From an uncultured Lachnospiraceae bacterium (lineage in GTDB: Bacteria > Bacillota > Clostridia > Lachnospirales > Lachnospiraceae), in contig CACWHK010000007.1 of NCBI GenBank assembly GCA_902760755.1, positions 57,436 through 121,435 on the forward strand: a stretch of 64,000 nucleotides of DNA, written 5' to 3'. The notes under the pieces were generated by a model. That model did no database searches. It was not told where the DNA came from and saw only the letters and a program-made list of their open reading frames with translations. Every line of letters starts with the position of its first letter. The stretch's first letter is position 1. Both the position numbers and the translations under genes were made by a program. Below, piece after piece: positions 42,861 through 50,701 of this stretch.

Positions 42861-43004
42861 ATTAGCCCCAAAGGTGAAAGCAGAAGGGTTACGGTGATGA
42901 ATACGGCTAATATAAGGTTCATGCTTTACATAAAGGATTAGCCCCAAAGGTGAAAGCAGAAGGGTTACGGTGATGAATACGGCTAATATAAGGTTCATGC
43001 TTTA
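42853..43004. repeat. Array type B, exact 76-bp tandem duplication
   Basis: Bases 42853-42928 and 42929-43004 appear identical, implying a recent duplication. Each has ATTAGCC...GGCTAAT arms around a 37-base interior unrelated to type A. Confidence 0.9.
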
Positions 43005-43010
43005 GTTTTT

Positions 43011-43060
43011 ATTAGCCGGATTGGCGCAGAGTACCAATCACGGAGAAAGAAAAGGCTAAT
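43011..43060. repeat. Array type C, single unit with inner hairpin
   Basis: ATTAGCC (43011-43017) and GGCTAAT (43054-43060) enclose a third interior type, which itself holds GATTGG-9-CCAATC. Confidence 0.85.
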
Positions 43061-43083
43061 AATAGTAACAGAAGTGATGGTGC

Positions 43084-43249
43084 GTTAGCTGCATGGATGG
43101 ATAATATGGCAGGGAGGAGGGGAACGACTAATTACATGAAGATGATTATAGTTAGCTTTTCATGAAAAGGAATAACTACTGCAGCAAATCAGATTACGGT
43201 AGGGTTAGCTTCTCATGAAAAGGTATAGCTACTGAAGCAAATCAAATAA
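43084..43249. repeat. Array types D and E, diverged units
   Basis: D: GTTAGCT (43084) to GACTAAT (43126-43132). E: two direct copies (43151-43196 and 43204-43249, about six differences in 46) with short arms, TAGTTA/TAACTA in the first and TAGCT/AGCTA in the second, around TTTTCATGAAAA or its variant. Confidence 0.75.
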
Positions 43250-43287
43250 TGGGAGAATAACAAATGTGTCGAACAACGGAGGTGCAT

Positions 43288-43608
43288 ATGATACGCAATA
43301 CGGATATAGCAAACGAGATCAGTTTCCTCGAGGACAGCTTACAACGGGTTAAATCTGAATTGAAAAAGCTAAGGAAAAGAGTTCCGGAAGGGGCCGGACT
43401 GCGTGCGGCAAGGCACGGAAATACATATCAGTATTTCATGAAGGTGCAGGGATCGGGTACAAATGGAATATAGAGCCGGAAGGCTGCCTGGAGGAAGTAT
43501 CAGGGCAAGTGGTGGTACGGCTACGCAACGGGCTGGTACGCAAAGAGTGCGACCTACAAGATCGACGGCAAGAAATACACCTTTGATGCAAAGGGCTTCC
43601 TGAAGTAA
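43288..43608 (+). pseudogene. Broken gene: Lachnospiraceae-type N-terminal domain joined to a cell-wall-repeat tail
   Basis: A good ribosome site (GGAGGTG, 43278-43284) precedes an ATG giving 61 residues: MIRNTDIANEISFLEDSLQR, then a Lys-rich helix and GNTYQYFMKVQGSGTNGI, ending in TAG (43471-43473). The helix plus (K/G)xxYQYxxxxxGTNG pattern resembles, from memory, the start of a larger family of Lachnospiraceae proteins that continues well beyond this point. In the same frame after the TAG, to 43608, comes KYQGKWWYGYATGWYAKSAT and KIDGKKYTFDAKGFLK, the end of a choline-binding-type repeat protein. So two gene relics seem to be joined in frame and split by a stop. A genuine 61-residue protein cannot be excluded. 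Confidence 0.65.
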
Positions 43609-43615
43609 AAAGTGC

Positions 43616-43644
43616 TTGACGAACGAAGCGTTGGATGCTAATAT
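43616..43644 (+). promoter_or_regulatory. Promoter for rpsT
   Basis: TTGACG (43616-43621), 17-base spacer, TAATAT (43639-43644); leaves a leader of about 115 bases before rpsT. Confidence 0.75.
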
Positions 43645-43765
43645 GATTCAGTGCGTTGATTGAATGATTGATTCCACATGCCCGGCTTTTTGAAGCTGAC
43701 CGTGTCTTGGCTAAATGGAATCCATTACATACACATTATTTCATGTTTTATGGAGGTACAGAGCT

Positions 43766-44029
43766 TTGGCTAACATCAAATCAGCAAAGAAGAGAATTCT
43801 TGTAACAAAGAAGAAGGAGCTGCGGAACAAGTCTGCAAAGTCCAAGATCAAGACCCTTGTAAAGAAGCTGGAAGCTGCAATCGCTGAGGGCAACAAGGCA
43901 GAGGCAGAGGATGCACTGAAGGTTGCGATCTCCGAGATCAGCAAGGCTGCATCCAAGGGTATCTTCCACAAGAACACTGCTGCTCGTAAGATTTCCAGAC
44001 TGACTCTGGCAGTCAACAAGATGGCGTAA
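43766..44029 (+). CDS. rpsT: 30S ribosomal protein S20
   Basis: 87 residues. The start is TTG, eight bases after TGGAGGT, giving (M)ANIKSAKKRILVTKKKELRN, the universal S20 N-terminus; an upstream ATG frame at 43715 is only an extension. The Lys/Ala-rich helices and the end FHKNTAARKISRLTLAVNKM are diagnostic. S20 binds 16S rRNA early in 30S assembly. A non-AUG start is also used in E. coli rpsT, where translation is feedback-controlled; whether that applies here is unknown. Confidence 0.98.
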   Translation: MANIKSAKKRILVTKKKELRNKSAKSKIKTLVKKLEAAIAEGNKAEAEDALKVAISEISKAASKGIFHKNTAARKISRLTLAVNKMA

Positions 44030-44060
44030 GCGATAGATTCTTGCGTGAATTGATTTATAC

Positions 44061-44092
44061 AAAGAGATCGACATTTCGTCGGTCTCTTTTTT
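44061..44092 (+). terminator. rpsT terminator
   Basis: AAAGAGATCGAC (44061-44072) pairs with GTCGGTCTCTTT (44078-44089), then a T run. Confidence 0.93.
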
Positions 44093-44134
44093 TGCTCACT
44101 TGACGATTTGTCATTTTGCCATAATGTCAAAAGC

Positions 44135-44164
44135 TGACTTAAAATCCTCTATATCTGCTATAAT
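44135..44164 (+). promoter_or_regulatory. Promoter for the cell-wall-binding protein
   Basis: TGACTT (44135-44140), 18-base spacer, TATAAT (44159-44164). Confidence 0.6.
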
Positions 44165-44222
44165 GTTGTTAGCATTATTCACAAACAAAAATGTGCAAAA
44201 TATACAAAGGAGGATTACAGGG

Positions 44223-45494
44223 GTGAGAAAAACAGGAAAATGGAAAGAAATTCTTGCGATCATTATGGCATTTGCCATGCTTGCTGTCTATGTTCCCATG
44301 ACAGCGGAAGCTGCGGAAGAACCGGCGGTTCTTGACGCCATCGAGGTCTCTCTGGAAGTGAAGGCAGTGGTTGGCGAAGCACCGGCCATTTCCGGCACTT
44401 GTCTTACGGAGGGGGCAGAGTTGGAGTATGCATACATCCAGAGCGTGCTCTTTGATCTTGATAATGACGTACAGTATGCGTTCTACAGTGATGAAGAGAT
44501 GAATAAGAAGGAGAAACATCCTCTGAAGGAGATCAAGGCGGATACCAAGTATGAGATCGGTGTATCCCTCGTGGTATCGGATCTTTCGAAGTATTCGGTT
44601 CCGAAGACGGTTACGATCGTATGCAACGACGAAGAGTATGAAGCCGGGAAGTTTGACATCAGCAGAGAGGAAGGAACCGTTACGGTTTCTATGAGTTTGT
44701 ATGAGATTGACACCACAGCAGTGCTAAACGGCTGGATCGAGGAAGACGGAGCAACTGTATACTACAAGGATGGTAAGAAGGTTACCGGCTTCCAGACCAT
44801 TGATGGGAAGAAGTATTACTTCGACCGGTTCGGTGCACGGCAGATCGGATGGACTGAAATCGATGGAAAGTGGTATTACATGAAGGGGAAAGGTGGATTT
44901 GAAACCGGACTCACGACGATCGGTAAGAAGACCTACTACTTTGATAAGAAGGGCGTGATGCAGACCGGAACCATGACCATCGGGGATTACATTTATACCT
45001 TTGACAAGGAAACCGGCGCCATGACCTCCAAGAAGCCGAAGGAAGAACCGAAGCTAAACGGCTGGAAGCAGGAAAAGAACAAGTGGTATTATTACAAGGA
45101 TGGTGTGAAGCTGACCGGTTGGCAGCAGCTCGCCGGAAAGTGGTATTACCTCGGCTCTGACGGTGCTATGGTTGATGGATGGCAGCAGATCGATAATAAG
45201 TGGTATTTCTTTAAAGACGGCGTCATGCAAAACGGCTGGCAGCAGATCAACGGCAGCTGGTACTTCTTCCGAAGCGGTGCCATGGTAAAGGGCTGGCAGA
45301 AGATCGGGAAGGATTGGTATTTCTTCAGCACAGATTCCAAGACGATGGGAGTTATGAAGACCGGCTGGGTGAAGTCCGGAGGAAAATGGTATTACATGGA
45401 TAAGGCAAGTGGTGCCATGCTTTATAATACAACTAAAAAGATTGACGGCAAGGTTTATAATTTTAATAAGGACGGCATTTGCACCAATCCGTAA
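44223..45494 (+). CDS. Secreted protein with choline-binding-type cell-wall repeats
   Basis: 423 residues from GTG after AAAGGAGGATT; this start gives a proper signal peptide (VRKTGKWKEILAIIMAFAML, cut near AEAAEE). A ~135-residue N-terminal domain of unknown type follows, then about eleven ~20-residue repeats with the pattern GWxxxxGKWYYxxxDGxMxTG (here core GKWYYLGSDGAMVDGW). Such repeats bind choline or other wall polymers and hold the protein on the cell surface. The wall-repeat relic upstream of rpsT resembles the end of a protein of this kind. Confidence 0.9.
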   Translation: MRKTGKWKEILAIIMAFAMLAVYVPMTAEAAEEPAVLDAIEVSLEVKAVVGEAPAISGTCLTEGAELEYAYIQSVLFDLDNDVQYAFYSDEEMNKKEKHPLKEIKADTKYEIGVSLVVSDLSKYSVPKTVTIVCNDEEYEAGKFDISREEGTVTVSMSLYEIDTTAVLNGWIEEDGATVYYKDGKKVTGFQTIDGKKYYFDRFGARQIGWTEIDGKWYYMKGKGGFETGLTTIGKKTYYFDKKGVMQTGTMTIGDYIYTFDKETGAMTSKKPKEEPKLNGWKQEKNKWYYYKDGVKLTGWQQLAGKWYYLGSDGAMVDGWQQIDNKWYFFKDGVMQNGWQQINGSWYFFRSGAMVKGWQKIGKDWYFFSTDSKTMGVMKTGWVKSGGKWYYMDKASGAMLYNTTKKIDGKVYNFNKDGICTNP

Positions 45495-45516
45495 CATGTC
45501 AGGAAAATGAAAACAC

Positions 45517-45546
45517 GGCGGTTCCCCGGGAGATCGGGAAACCGCC
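45517..45546. terminator. Bidirectional terminator
   Basis: GGCGGTT with AACCGCC, plus inner CCCG/CGGG, between the convergent wall protein and holA. T-rich on the holA side (GTTTTCATTTT). Confidence 0.8.
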
Positions 45547-45557
45547 GCTTTGTATTC

Positions 45558-46607
45558 TTAAGATTTTGCTTCCGGGGAAAGCAGATCGAGGATCAGCCTC
45601 TCCAGGGCGTTACGATCGGAAAGAAGTCCGGTCTTTATCGCCTGGTCCGCAGCCAGGCAGGCGTCGCAGGCACTGAGCAGCTGCGCCTTGGTGTAGGAAG
45701 CAGCCAGGGACTGGTACTTCTTTACGAGGAAGGGGAGGAAGCCGGCAATCTTTGCCATATTCTCCCGGGGGGTTCCGTCCGTTTGCATCTGGGCCACCTG
45801 TGCCAGGATCTGATACTGGCGGGAGATCAGGTAGAGGATCTTCATCACCGGTTCCCGAAGCTCCAGAAGGTCATTGTAGAGGAGAAGTGTTTTCTCCTTG
45901 TTTTTTGCGGAAATGGCGTCCACCATGTCGAAGACCTTATCCTCCGCGATGGTTACGGAGATGGCTTCCACGTCGGCAACGCGGATGGCGTCCTTTTCAA
46001 GGGTATAGCTGATCAGCTTCTCCAGCTCGGAGTCCAGGGTGGACATGTCCTGACCGACAGCGGCAAGTAAACGCTCGGGGACCTTCGCCTCCACCTTCTT
46101 TCCGGTTTCGGCAAGACGCCCCGTGATCCAGGAACGGAGGGTTGCTTCGTCCGGAACATCGAAGCAGAAGGCGCCCTCGGCCTGATCGAAGAGCTTGAAA
46201 AGACGTCCGCGCTTATCCACGGCCTTGGTGAGACCGGTGGACTTTTCCACGTCCGGCTCCACGAAGATCAGGATCGCAGTGTCGGGCAGGTCCGGCAGAC
46301 TGTCCGTCAGTTCATCCACGGATTTGGTGAAAAAACCGCTGTCCTCCACCAGCACCACCCGGTGCTCTGCCAGAAAGGGCATGGTGGAAAGGTCGGAAAG
46401 GATGGTCCGGATATCGGCAGAGGCTCCCTGATAGGAAGCGAAGTTCATGGTATCTCCCGGATTGGTAACCCGGGAAAGGAGAAGCTCCTTATACTGCCGG
46501 ATGAGATACCGCTCCGAGCCGTACAGAAGGTACAGCTTCCGGATGGTTCCTTCGTCCAGCTCCTTCTTCAGTTGTGCCATGCCGCGTACCGGTTTTTTAG
46601 GTGCCAT
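45558..46607 (-). CDS. holA: DNA polymerase III delta subunit
   Basis: 349 residues starting MAPKKPVRGMAQLKKEL, with AAAGGAGAA upstream. Signatures: LYLLYGSERYLIRQY (degenerate Walker region of delta), FLAEHRVVLVEDSGFF, AAVGQDMSTLDSELEKLISY and the clamp-loader C-terminal helices. Delta opens the sliding clamp during replication. In many Firmicutes holA follows comEC on the same strand; here it is reversed. Confidence 0.95.
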   Translation of the reverse strand: MAPKKPVRGMAQLKKELDEGTIRKLYLLYGSERYLIRQYKELLLSRVTNPGDTMNFASYQGASADIRTILSDLSTMPFLAEHRVVLVEDSGFFTKSVDELTDSLPDLPDTAILIFVEPDVEKSTGLTKAVDKRGRLFKLFDQAEGAFCFDVPDEATLRSWITGRLAETGKKVEAKVPERLLAAVGQDMSTLDSELEKLISYTLEKDAIRVADVEAISVTIAEDKVFDMVDAISAKNKEKTLLLYNDLLELREPVMKILYLISRQYQILAQVAQMQTDGTPRENMAKIAGFLPFLVKKYQSLAASYTKAQLLSACDACLAADQAIKTGLLSDRNALERLILDLLSPEAKS

Positions 46608-46689
46608 AACGGTTCTCCTTTGTCCTCTGGGATGTCCCACGCTATTTTATCACACCAACCGCAGGGCCATCAAGCAGGGAAAATGCAGG

Positions 46690-46718
46690 TTGAAGAAACG
46701 TGCATGAAATGGTAAAAT
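46690..46718 (+). promoter_or_regulatory. Promoter for glgB
   Basis: TTGAAG (46690-46695), 17-base spacer, TAAAAT (46713-46718), about 85 bases before the start. Confidence 0.7.
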
Positions 46719-46804
46719 AGAATGGACTGTGAAGGTCGGAAAGAGGGCGCGGTTTTGGGAGTTATTCCGCGCGGGGACGATACTATTTACTTGGAGGGTT
46801 ACGT

Positions 46805-49030
46805 ATGGACGAAAGACTGCATAACTGGGTCAACTGGATCCTGTATGATGAGTTGATCGACGGGAAGATCAATGCACCGAAGCATCTTCTGGGCAATCAT
46901 GATTTCGGGGACGGACAGGTGATCACCTGCTACAAGCCTCATTCTTCTTCCGTATCGGTGAAGACACCCAGCGGTAAGACGCTTACGCCTATGGAGAAAA
47001 TCGGAGAGGATGGCTTCTACGGCATCTATTTCCCGAAGAAGAAGTTCAAGGGGAATAAATATCATTTTGTAACGGAATATTATGACGGAACCTCGGTGGA
47101 AACAGCCGACTGCTACAGCTTCGACGGTCAGATCACCGATTATGATGCGTATCTTTTTGCGGAAGGCAAGAACTACGACATTTATAACAAGATGGGTGCA
47201 CATCTCATGACCATCGACGGCGTGAAGGGTACCTACTTCGCAGTCTGGGCACCGGATGCAAGACGAGTTTCCGTAGTCGGAGACTTCAATATGTGGGATG
47301 GTGCGCTGAATCCCATGCAGATCCACCCGGCTTCCGGCATCTATGAGCTGTTTATCCCGGATGTTCTTCCGGGAGCCATCTATAAATATCAGATCCTGAC
47401 CCGCTACGGCGAGATCCTCTTCAAGGCGGATCCCTACGGCAATCAGGACCAGATGCGTCCGGACAACGCAAATATCGTTGCGGATCTTACCTATACCTGG
47501 AAGGATACGGAGTGGATCGAGAACCGAAAGAAGCAGGACCGCGTGGCCCGCATGAAGCAGCCCATGTCCATCTATGAGTGCCATCTGGGCTCCTGGAAAA
47601 AGAAGATCGAGGATTCAGATTTCGGATTCTACAATTACCGTGAGCTGGCAGGCATGCTGGGCGACTACATCACCGAGATGGGCTATACCCATATCGAGCT
47701 GATGGGTATCGCCGAGTATCCCTTCGACGGCTCCTGGGGCTATCAGGTAACAAACTACTTTGCACCTACATCCCGGTACGGCACACCCACGGATTTCATG
47801 TACTTCGTGGATGAGATGCATAAGCGGGGGATCGGTGTGATCCTGGACTGGGTACCGGCACATTTCCCGAGGGATGCCCATGGCCTGGGACGCTTTGACG
47901 GTATGCCGCTTTACGAAAATGCGGATCCGAGAAAGGGCGAGCATCCGGACTGGGGTACCTACATCTTCGATTACGGCAGAAATGAAGTGATCAACTTCCT
48001 CACCTCCAACGCACTGTTCTGGGTGGAGAAGTTCCATATCGACGGCCTCCGTGTGGATGCCGTTGCCTCCATGCTGTACCTGGATTACGGCAAGCGGGAC
48101 GGTGAATGGGTAGCAAACAAGGATGGCGGCAAGGAGAACCTGGAAGCCATCGCACTGCTGCAGAACATCAACCGCGTGATGGAGGAGCGGAACCCCGGCG
48201 CATATCTGATCGCCGAGGAGTCTACCGCATGGCCGGGTGTAACCGCACCGGCAGACATGAAGGGGCTGGGCTTCCTCTTCAAGTGGAACATGGGCTGGAT
48301 GAATGACTTCCTTGAGTACATGAAGTTGGATCCCTACTTCCGGAAGTTCAATCATAACCGCCTGACCTTCAGCCTTTCCTATACCTACGCTGAGAACTAT
48401 ATCCTGGTCATCTCCCATGATGAGGTGGTACACCTGAAGTGTTCCATGCTGAACAAGATGCCGGGTCTTGAGTTCGATAAATATGCGAACCTTCGTGCAG
48501 CCTACGGCTTCATGTGCGGACATCCGGGCAAGAAGCTTTTGTTCATGGGACAGGAGTTCGCACAGCTTCGGGAGTGGTCCGAGGCGCGGTCCCTTGACTG
48601 GTACCTGCTGGACAACCCGCTGCATAAGGGCATGCAGGACTTCGTAAAGGATCTGAATCACATGTATACGAAGTTTGATGCGCTTTACTACAATGACAAT
48701 GATGTCATGGGCTTCGAGTGGATGAAGGTGGATGATGCGGATTCCGGCGTCGTGGCATTTGTCCGGAGAGGCAAAACCGCAAAGGACCAGCTGCTGTTCA
48801 TCTGCAACTTTGTGCCGGTGGAGCGGAAGGGATACCGGATCGGCGTTCCCTGCATCACCAGCTATAAGGAGATCCTTTCCTCCGATGATCCGAAGTACGG
48901 CGGTCTCGGACGGAACAACAAGAAGGCCATCAAGGCAGAGGCTGTGGCCTGCGACCGCATGGAGAATTCCATCGTGCTGGATGTACCTCCGCTTTCCGTT
49001 ACGGTCATGAAATATGACTTCAAGAGATAA
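46805..49030 (+). CDS. glgB: 1,4-alpha-glucan branching enzyme
   Basis: 741 residues, GGAGGG ribosome site. A CBM48 module (about 130-215, YFAVWAPDARRVSVVGDFN) precedes the GH13 barrel. The first GH13 region is a normal VILDWVPAHF; then come DGLRVDAVASM (nucleophile Asp), LIAEESTAWPG (acid Glu) and VISHDEVVH (third carboxylate). It makes alpha-1,6 branches in glycogen. No other glycogen gene lies beside it in this window. Confidence 0.95.
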   Translation: MDERLHNWVNWILYDELIDGKINAPKHLLGNHDFGDGQVITCYKPHSSSVSVKTPSGKTLTPMEKIGEDGFYGIYFPKKKFKGNKYHFVTEYYDGTSVETADCYSFDGQITDYDAYLFAEGKNYDIYNKMGAHLMTIDGVKGTYFAVWAPDARRVSVVGDFNMWDGALNPMQIHPASGIYELFIPDVLPGAIYKYQILTRYGEILFKADPYGNQDQMRPDNANIVADLTYTWKDTEWIENRKKQDRVARMKQPMSIYECHLGSWKKKIEDSDFGFYNYRELAGMLGDYITEMGYTHIELMGIAEYPFDGSWGYQVTNYFAPTSRYGTPTDFMYFVDEMHKRGIGVILDWVPAHFPRDAHGLGRFDGMPLYENADPRKGEHPDWGTYIFDYGRNEVINFLTSNALFWVEKFHIDGLRVDAVASMLYLDYGKRDGEWVANKDGGKENLEAIALLQNINRVMEERNPGAYLIAEESTAWPGVTAPADMKGLGFLFKWNMGWMNDFLEYMKLDPYFRKFNHNRLTFSLSYTYAENYILVISHDEVVHLKCSMLNKMPGLEFDKYANLRAAYGFMCGHPGKKLLFMGQEFAQLREWSEARSLDWYLLDNPLHKGMQDFVKDLNHMYTKFDALYYNDNDVMGFEWMKVDDADSGVVAFVRRGKTAKDQLLFICNFVPVERKGYRIGVPCITSYKEILSSDDPKYGGLGRNNKKAIKAEAVACDRMENSIVLDVPPLSVTVMKYDFKR

Positions 49031-49068
49031 GCGGGATCATCATACATTTTTGGTAAAGGGGTAGAACA

Positions 49069-50613
49069 ATGACAACGTCACAAATCGGTATTCTGGTAGC
49101 CATAGGGGTCTATCTGGTCGGCATGCTGATCATCGGCTTCATGGCATCCAGAAACACAAACGATGTCGGGGATTTCTATCTGGGCGGAAGAAGACTCGGA
49201 CCCTTTGTCACTGCCATGAGTGCAGAGGCATCGGATATGAGCTCCTACCTCCTGATGGGTGTCCCGGGACTTGCGTACTTTTCCGGTATCGCAGATGCAG
49301 GCTGGACAGCCTTCGGACTGGCAGTCGGAACGTATCTCAACTGGCTCTTCACGGCGAAGCGGCTTCGTAATTACTCTGAGAAGATAAATGCGATCACCAT
49401 TCCGGAGTATTTCAAGAAGCGTTTCCGCGATAAGAGTAATGTAACACTTCTGGTGGGAGCCATCGCCATCATCGTATTCTTCGTACCGTATACCGCATCC
49501 GGTTTCTCCGCCTGCGGAAAGCTGTTTATGAATCTGTTTGATGTGAAGTATGAGGTGGCCATGGTGATCTCGGCCATTGTCATCATCGCCTATACAACCA
49601 CCGGTGGATTCCTGGCAGCTTCAAGGACCGACTTCGTTCAGTCCATCGTTATGTCCGCCGCGCTGCTGATCGTGCTCGGCTATGGTATCTATCATGCCGG
49701 CGGCTTCGGTGCCGTGGTTGATAACGCAAATAAGCTTGCGGGATATCTGGACATCAATGCGACCTTTAACAATGTGACAGGCTCCGCAGACAGCTACGGG
49801 ATCTTCAACAAGATCACCATGTTCTGCTGGGGACTCGGTTACTTCGGTATGCCGCACATCCTGCTCCGTTTCATGGCAGTAAAGGATGCAAAGCAGCTGA
49901 AGCTGTCCCGCCGCGTCGCATCCGTATGGGTTGTGATCTCCCTGTCGGTAGCAGTATTCCTGGGCGTTGTAGGTCGGGCTATGACCCAGACCGGTGCACT
50001 GGATTCCCTGATCGAGGATCCTACCAGCTCCTCCAAGGCTGAGACGCTGATCGTGGTTCTTGCAAGACATATCGCAGAGAACGGCTTCGGCTACGCTCTG
50101 ATCGGCGGTCTGATCATCGCGGGTATCCTGGCATCTACCATGTCCACGGCAGACTCCCAGCTGATTGCCGCTTCCAGTGCGGTATCCGAGAATATCTTCC
50201 GTGATACCTTCAAGATCAAGATGAGCGACAAGGCAGCCATGCTGACCGCGCGTCTTACGCTGATCGTGGTTGCAGTCCTCGGTGTGATCATCGCATGGAA
50301 TCCGGACAGCTCCGTATTCAGTATCGTTTCCTTCGCGTGGGCAGGCTTCGGTGCCGTTTTCGGACCGATCATGCTGTTCTCCCTGTTCTGGAAGAGAACC
50401 AATACGGTGGGTGCCATCGCAGGCATGATCTCCGGTGGTGCCATGGTATTCATCTGGAAATACCTGGTTCGCCCCATGGGAGGCGGATGGGATCTCTACG
50501 AGCTGGCTCCGGCCTTCGCAGTATCCGCGATCTTCATCGTGGTATTCAGCCTTCTGACCAAGGCTCCGGAGGAGGAAATCCAGTCGGAGTTCGAAGAAGT
50601 CAAGGCTATGTAG
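49069..50613 (+). CDS. putP: Sodium/proline symporter
   Basis: 514 residues, about 13 membrane helices. The TM2 signature AEASDMSSYLLMGVPG is close to that of PutP, whose serines bind Na+ and proline. YLGGRRLGPFVTAMS and the helix 6 motif TTGGFLAASRTDFVQS agree. Imports proline with sodium. It begins 38 bases after glgB with no promoter in between, so it is read from the glgB transcript. Confidence 0.93.
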   Translation: MTTSQIGILVAIGVYLVGMLIIGFMASRNTNDVGDFYLGGRRLGPFVTAMSAEASDMSSYLLMGVPGLAYFSGIADAGWTAFGLAVGTYLNWLFTAKRLRNYSEKINAITIPEYFKKRFRDKSNVTLLVGAIAIIVFFVPYTASGFSACGKLFMNLFDVKYEVAMVISAIVIIAYTTTGGFLAASRTDFVQSIVMSAALLIVLGYGIYHAGGFGAVVDNANKLAGYLDINATFNNVTGSADSYGIFNKITMFCWGLGYFGMPHILLRFMAVKDAKQLKLSRRVASVWVVISLSVAVFLGVVGRAMTQTGALDSLIEDPTSSSKAETLIVVLARHIAENGFGYALIGGLIIAGILASTMSTADSQLIAASSAVSENIFRDTFKIKMSDKAAMLTARLTLIVVAVLGVIIAWNPDSSVFSIVSFAWAGFGAVFGPIMLFSLFWKRTNTVGAIAGMISGGAMVFIWKYLVRPMGGGWDLYELAPAFAVSAIFIVVFSLLTKAPEEEIQSEFEEVKAM

Positions 50614-50630
50614 TGAACTATATTTCATAT

Positions 50631-50690
50631 AAAGAGAGTCCTCGGGCCGTATGACATTTGAAATGCCGTACGGCCCGGGGACTCTCTTTT
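50631..50690. terminator. Terminator between putP and ung
   Basis: Bases 50631-50651 pair with 50669-50689 (AAAGAGAGTC with GACTCTCTTT, inner CGGGCCGTA with TACGGCCCG), then TTTTG. It serves the convergent ung gene as well. Confidence 0.92.
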
Positions 50691-50701
50691 GTATATATTA
50701 A

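Larger units (their letters stand above)
42608..43249. repeat. Intergenic array of inverted-repeat-framed units, ~74-bp step
   Basis: Right after comEC. Units start with ATTAGCC and end with GGCTAAT about 50 bases later, then a 23-30 base linker. Left arms lie at 42639 (TTTAGCC), 42713, 42787, 42861, 42937, 43011, 43084 (GTTAGCT), 43151 and 43204 (GTTAGCT). Steps are 74, 74, 74, 76, 74, 73, 67 and 53. Interiors belong to different types: A (three units), B (two), C, D, and short E (two), all purine-rich on this strand. A lone AGCTAATC at 42608 may be a zeroth relic. The step is not a multiple of three and stops are frequent, so it is not coding. No terminator for comEC is visible, so it may be transcribed as its 3' tail. 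Confidence 0.9.

Noticed and set aside
42608..43249. CRISPR array
   Set aside because: CRISPR repeats are one constant 23-40 base sequence with unique spacers. Here the constant parts are two 7-base inverted arms, several units are copies over their full length, the step is 74 bp and no cas gene is present.
42608..43249. Integron attC sites
   Set aside because: The arms look a little like attC core sites (GTTRRRY), but ATTAGCC does not fit, units are too short to carry cassettes, and no integrase is visible.
43715..43765. ATG start for rpsT 51 bases upstream
   Set aside because: S20 proteins begin (M)ANIKSA; the TTG at 43766 has the ribosome site at proper distance.
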